From the NCBI RefSeq assembly GCF_001420695.1, contig NZ_LJJB01000007.1:2068143-2132142 (forward strand): DNA of 64,000 nucleotides, written 5' to 3'. A model generated the notes under the pieces. The model did not search any database, was not told the DNA's origin, and saw only the letters and a program-made list of their open reading frames with translations. Shown one piece after another: positions 63,790-64,000 of this stretch (the stretch's first letter is position 1; each line of letters starts with the position of its first letter). A program made the position numbers and the translations under genes. The DNA comes from Brevibacillus choshinensis. GTDB taxonomy: Bacteria; Bacillota; Bacilli; Brevibacillales; Brevibacillaceae.

Positions 63790-63832
63790 AAAATCGCAAA
63801 TCCCGCCGTTAACGGGCAGGATCTGCGATTTT
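63790..63832 (-). terminator. Terminator overlapping the oxidoreductase 3' end
   Basis: AAAATCGCA (63790-63798) pairs with TGCGATTTT (63824-63832), with further inner pairing (ATCC.GCC/GG..GGAT). The stem includes the last codons and the TAA of the gene. The stretch 63596-63789 is AT-rich, with an AAAGTTAAAAGTTAAAAG direct repeat near 63755 and no gene. Confidence 0.75.
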
Positions 63833-64000
63833 GATCAGTTGCTTTCCGGTGTTTTCGCCACAGAAGAGTCCGAGGAATGCTTTGGGGATGTTGTCAAAGC
63901 CCTCGGTGATAGTTTCGGTGTAGTTGATTTTTCCTTCTTTTAGCCACTGTGCCATCTGGTTTAAGCCTTCTTCTGCTTGCTCTGCATAGTTGCTGACGAT
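63809..64000 (-). CDS. NADP-dependent oxidoreductase (MDR/zinc-independent alcohol dehydrogenase-like), 3' part
   Basis: The last 63 codons of a gene that begins beyond the window, ending at TAA 63809-63811. The text VSNYAEQAEEGLNQMAQWLKEGKINYTETITEGFDNIPKAFLGLF followed by GENTGKQLIKIAD is the C-terminus of medium-chain NADP-dependent oxidoreductases of the leukotriene B4 dehydrogenase/CurA/2-alkenal reductase group, which reduce double bonds of enals and enones. Cofactor-binding motifs lie outside the window. Confidence 0.88.
   Translation of the reverse strand: MVSNYAEQAEEGLNQMAQWLKEGKINYTETITEGFDNIPKAFLGLFCGENTGKQLIKIADPAR

Overview
The window looks like a chromosomal segment of a low-to-mid GC Gram-positive of the Brevibacillus/Paenibacillaceae type. 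Reasons: strong AGGAGG-type ribosome sites with frequent GTG/TTG starts, a YeeI-type YebC protein nearly identical to the Bacillus family, a KinB-like 5TM sensor kinase, Gram-positive lipoprotein signals on all solute-binding proteins, and many T-tailed hairpin terminators. No rRNA, tRNA, CRISPR array or intact insertion sequence was seen.

Layout. 0-11.8 kb is housekeeping and accessory single genes: a membrane-anchored glycerophosphodiesterase, a Nudix hydrolase, an alpha/beta hydrolase, a GNAT acetyltransferase, an SRAP/HMCES-type DNA-protein crosslink protein, a bile-acid/sodium symporter family protein, an HsmA-type membrane protein, YeeI, an HPP-like membrane protein, a YczE-like membrane protein and a metallophosphoesterase, with two pseudogenes (CuA oxidase fusion; lipoprotein remnant with 18-bp tandem repeats). 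11.9-15.5 kb is a decayed accessory patch: a frameshifted gene, a tandem pair of class 3 lipases of which the first has lost its catalytic Ser and His, a small cadherin-like secreted protein and further remnants.

15.6-62 kb is dominated by peptide and amide scavenging. There are three complete Dpp/Opp-type ABC operons, each with two permeases, two ATPases and a lipoprotein binding protein. Operon 1 (25.5 to 15.6 kb, minus) has a regulator, a D-aminoacylase and a PatA-like aminotransferase. Operon 2 (36.9 to 27.8 kb, minus) has an M20 peptidase and two M24 'pita-bread' hydrolases with degenerate metal sites; it faces a divergent PucR regulator followed by a fourth binding protein and an M29 aminopeptidase. 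Operon 3 (61.9 to 55.6 kb, minus) contains a creatininase-family amidohydrolase, with an IclR regulator, an M20 deacylase and an NCS1 permease downstream. The likely shared logic is import of modified or D-residue peptides or amides, then stepwise intracellular hydrolysis, with a different regulator for each operon.

Between operons 2 and 3 lie a two-gene split homologue of rifampin phosphotransferase/PEP synthase coupled to a DHA2-type exporter, a DUF3934-like small basic protein found by reading the minus strand, a secreted propeller/Ig-like protein, and a decayed FAD monooxygenase. The last 1.5 kb holds a 5'-truncated ABC-2 permease, a membrane-protein gene broken by an amber codon, and the 3' end of an NADP-dependent oxidoreductase gene that runs out of the window.
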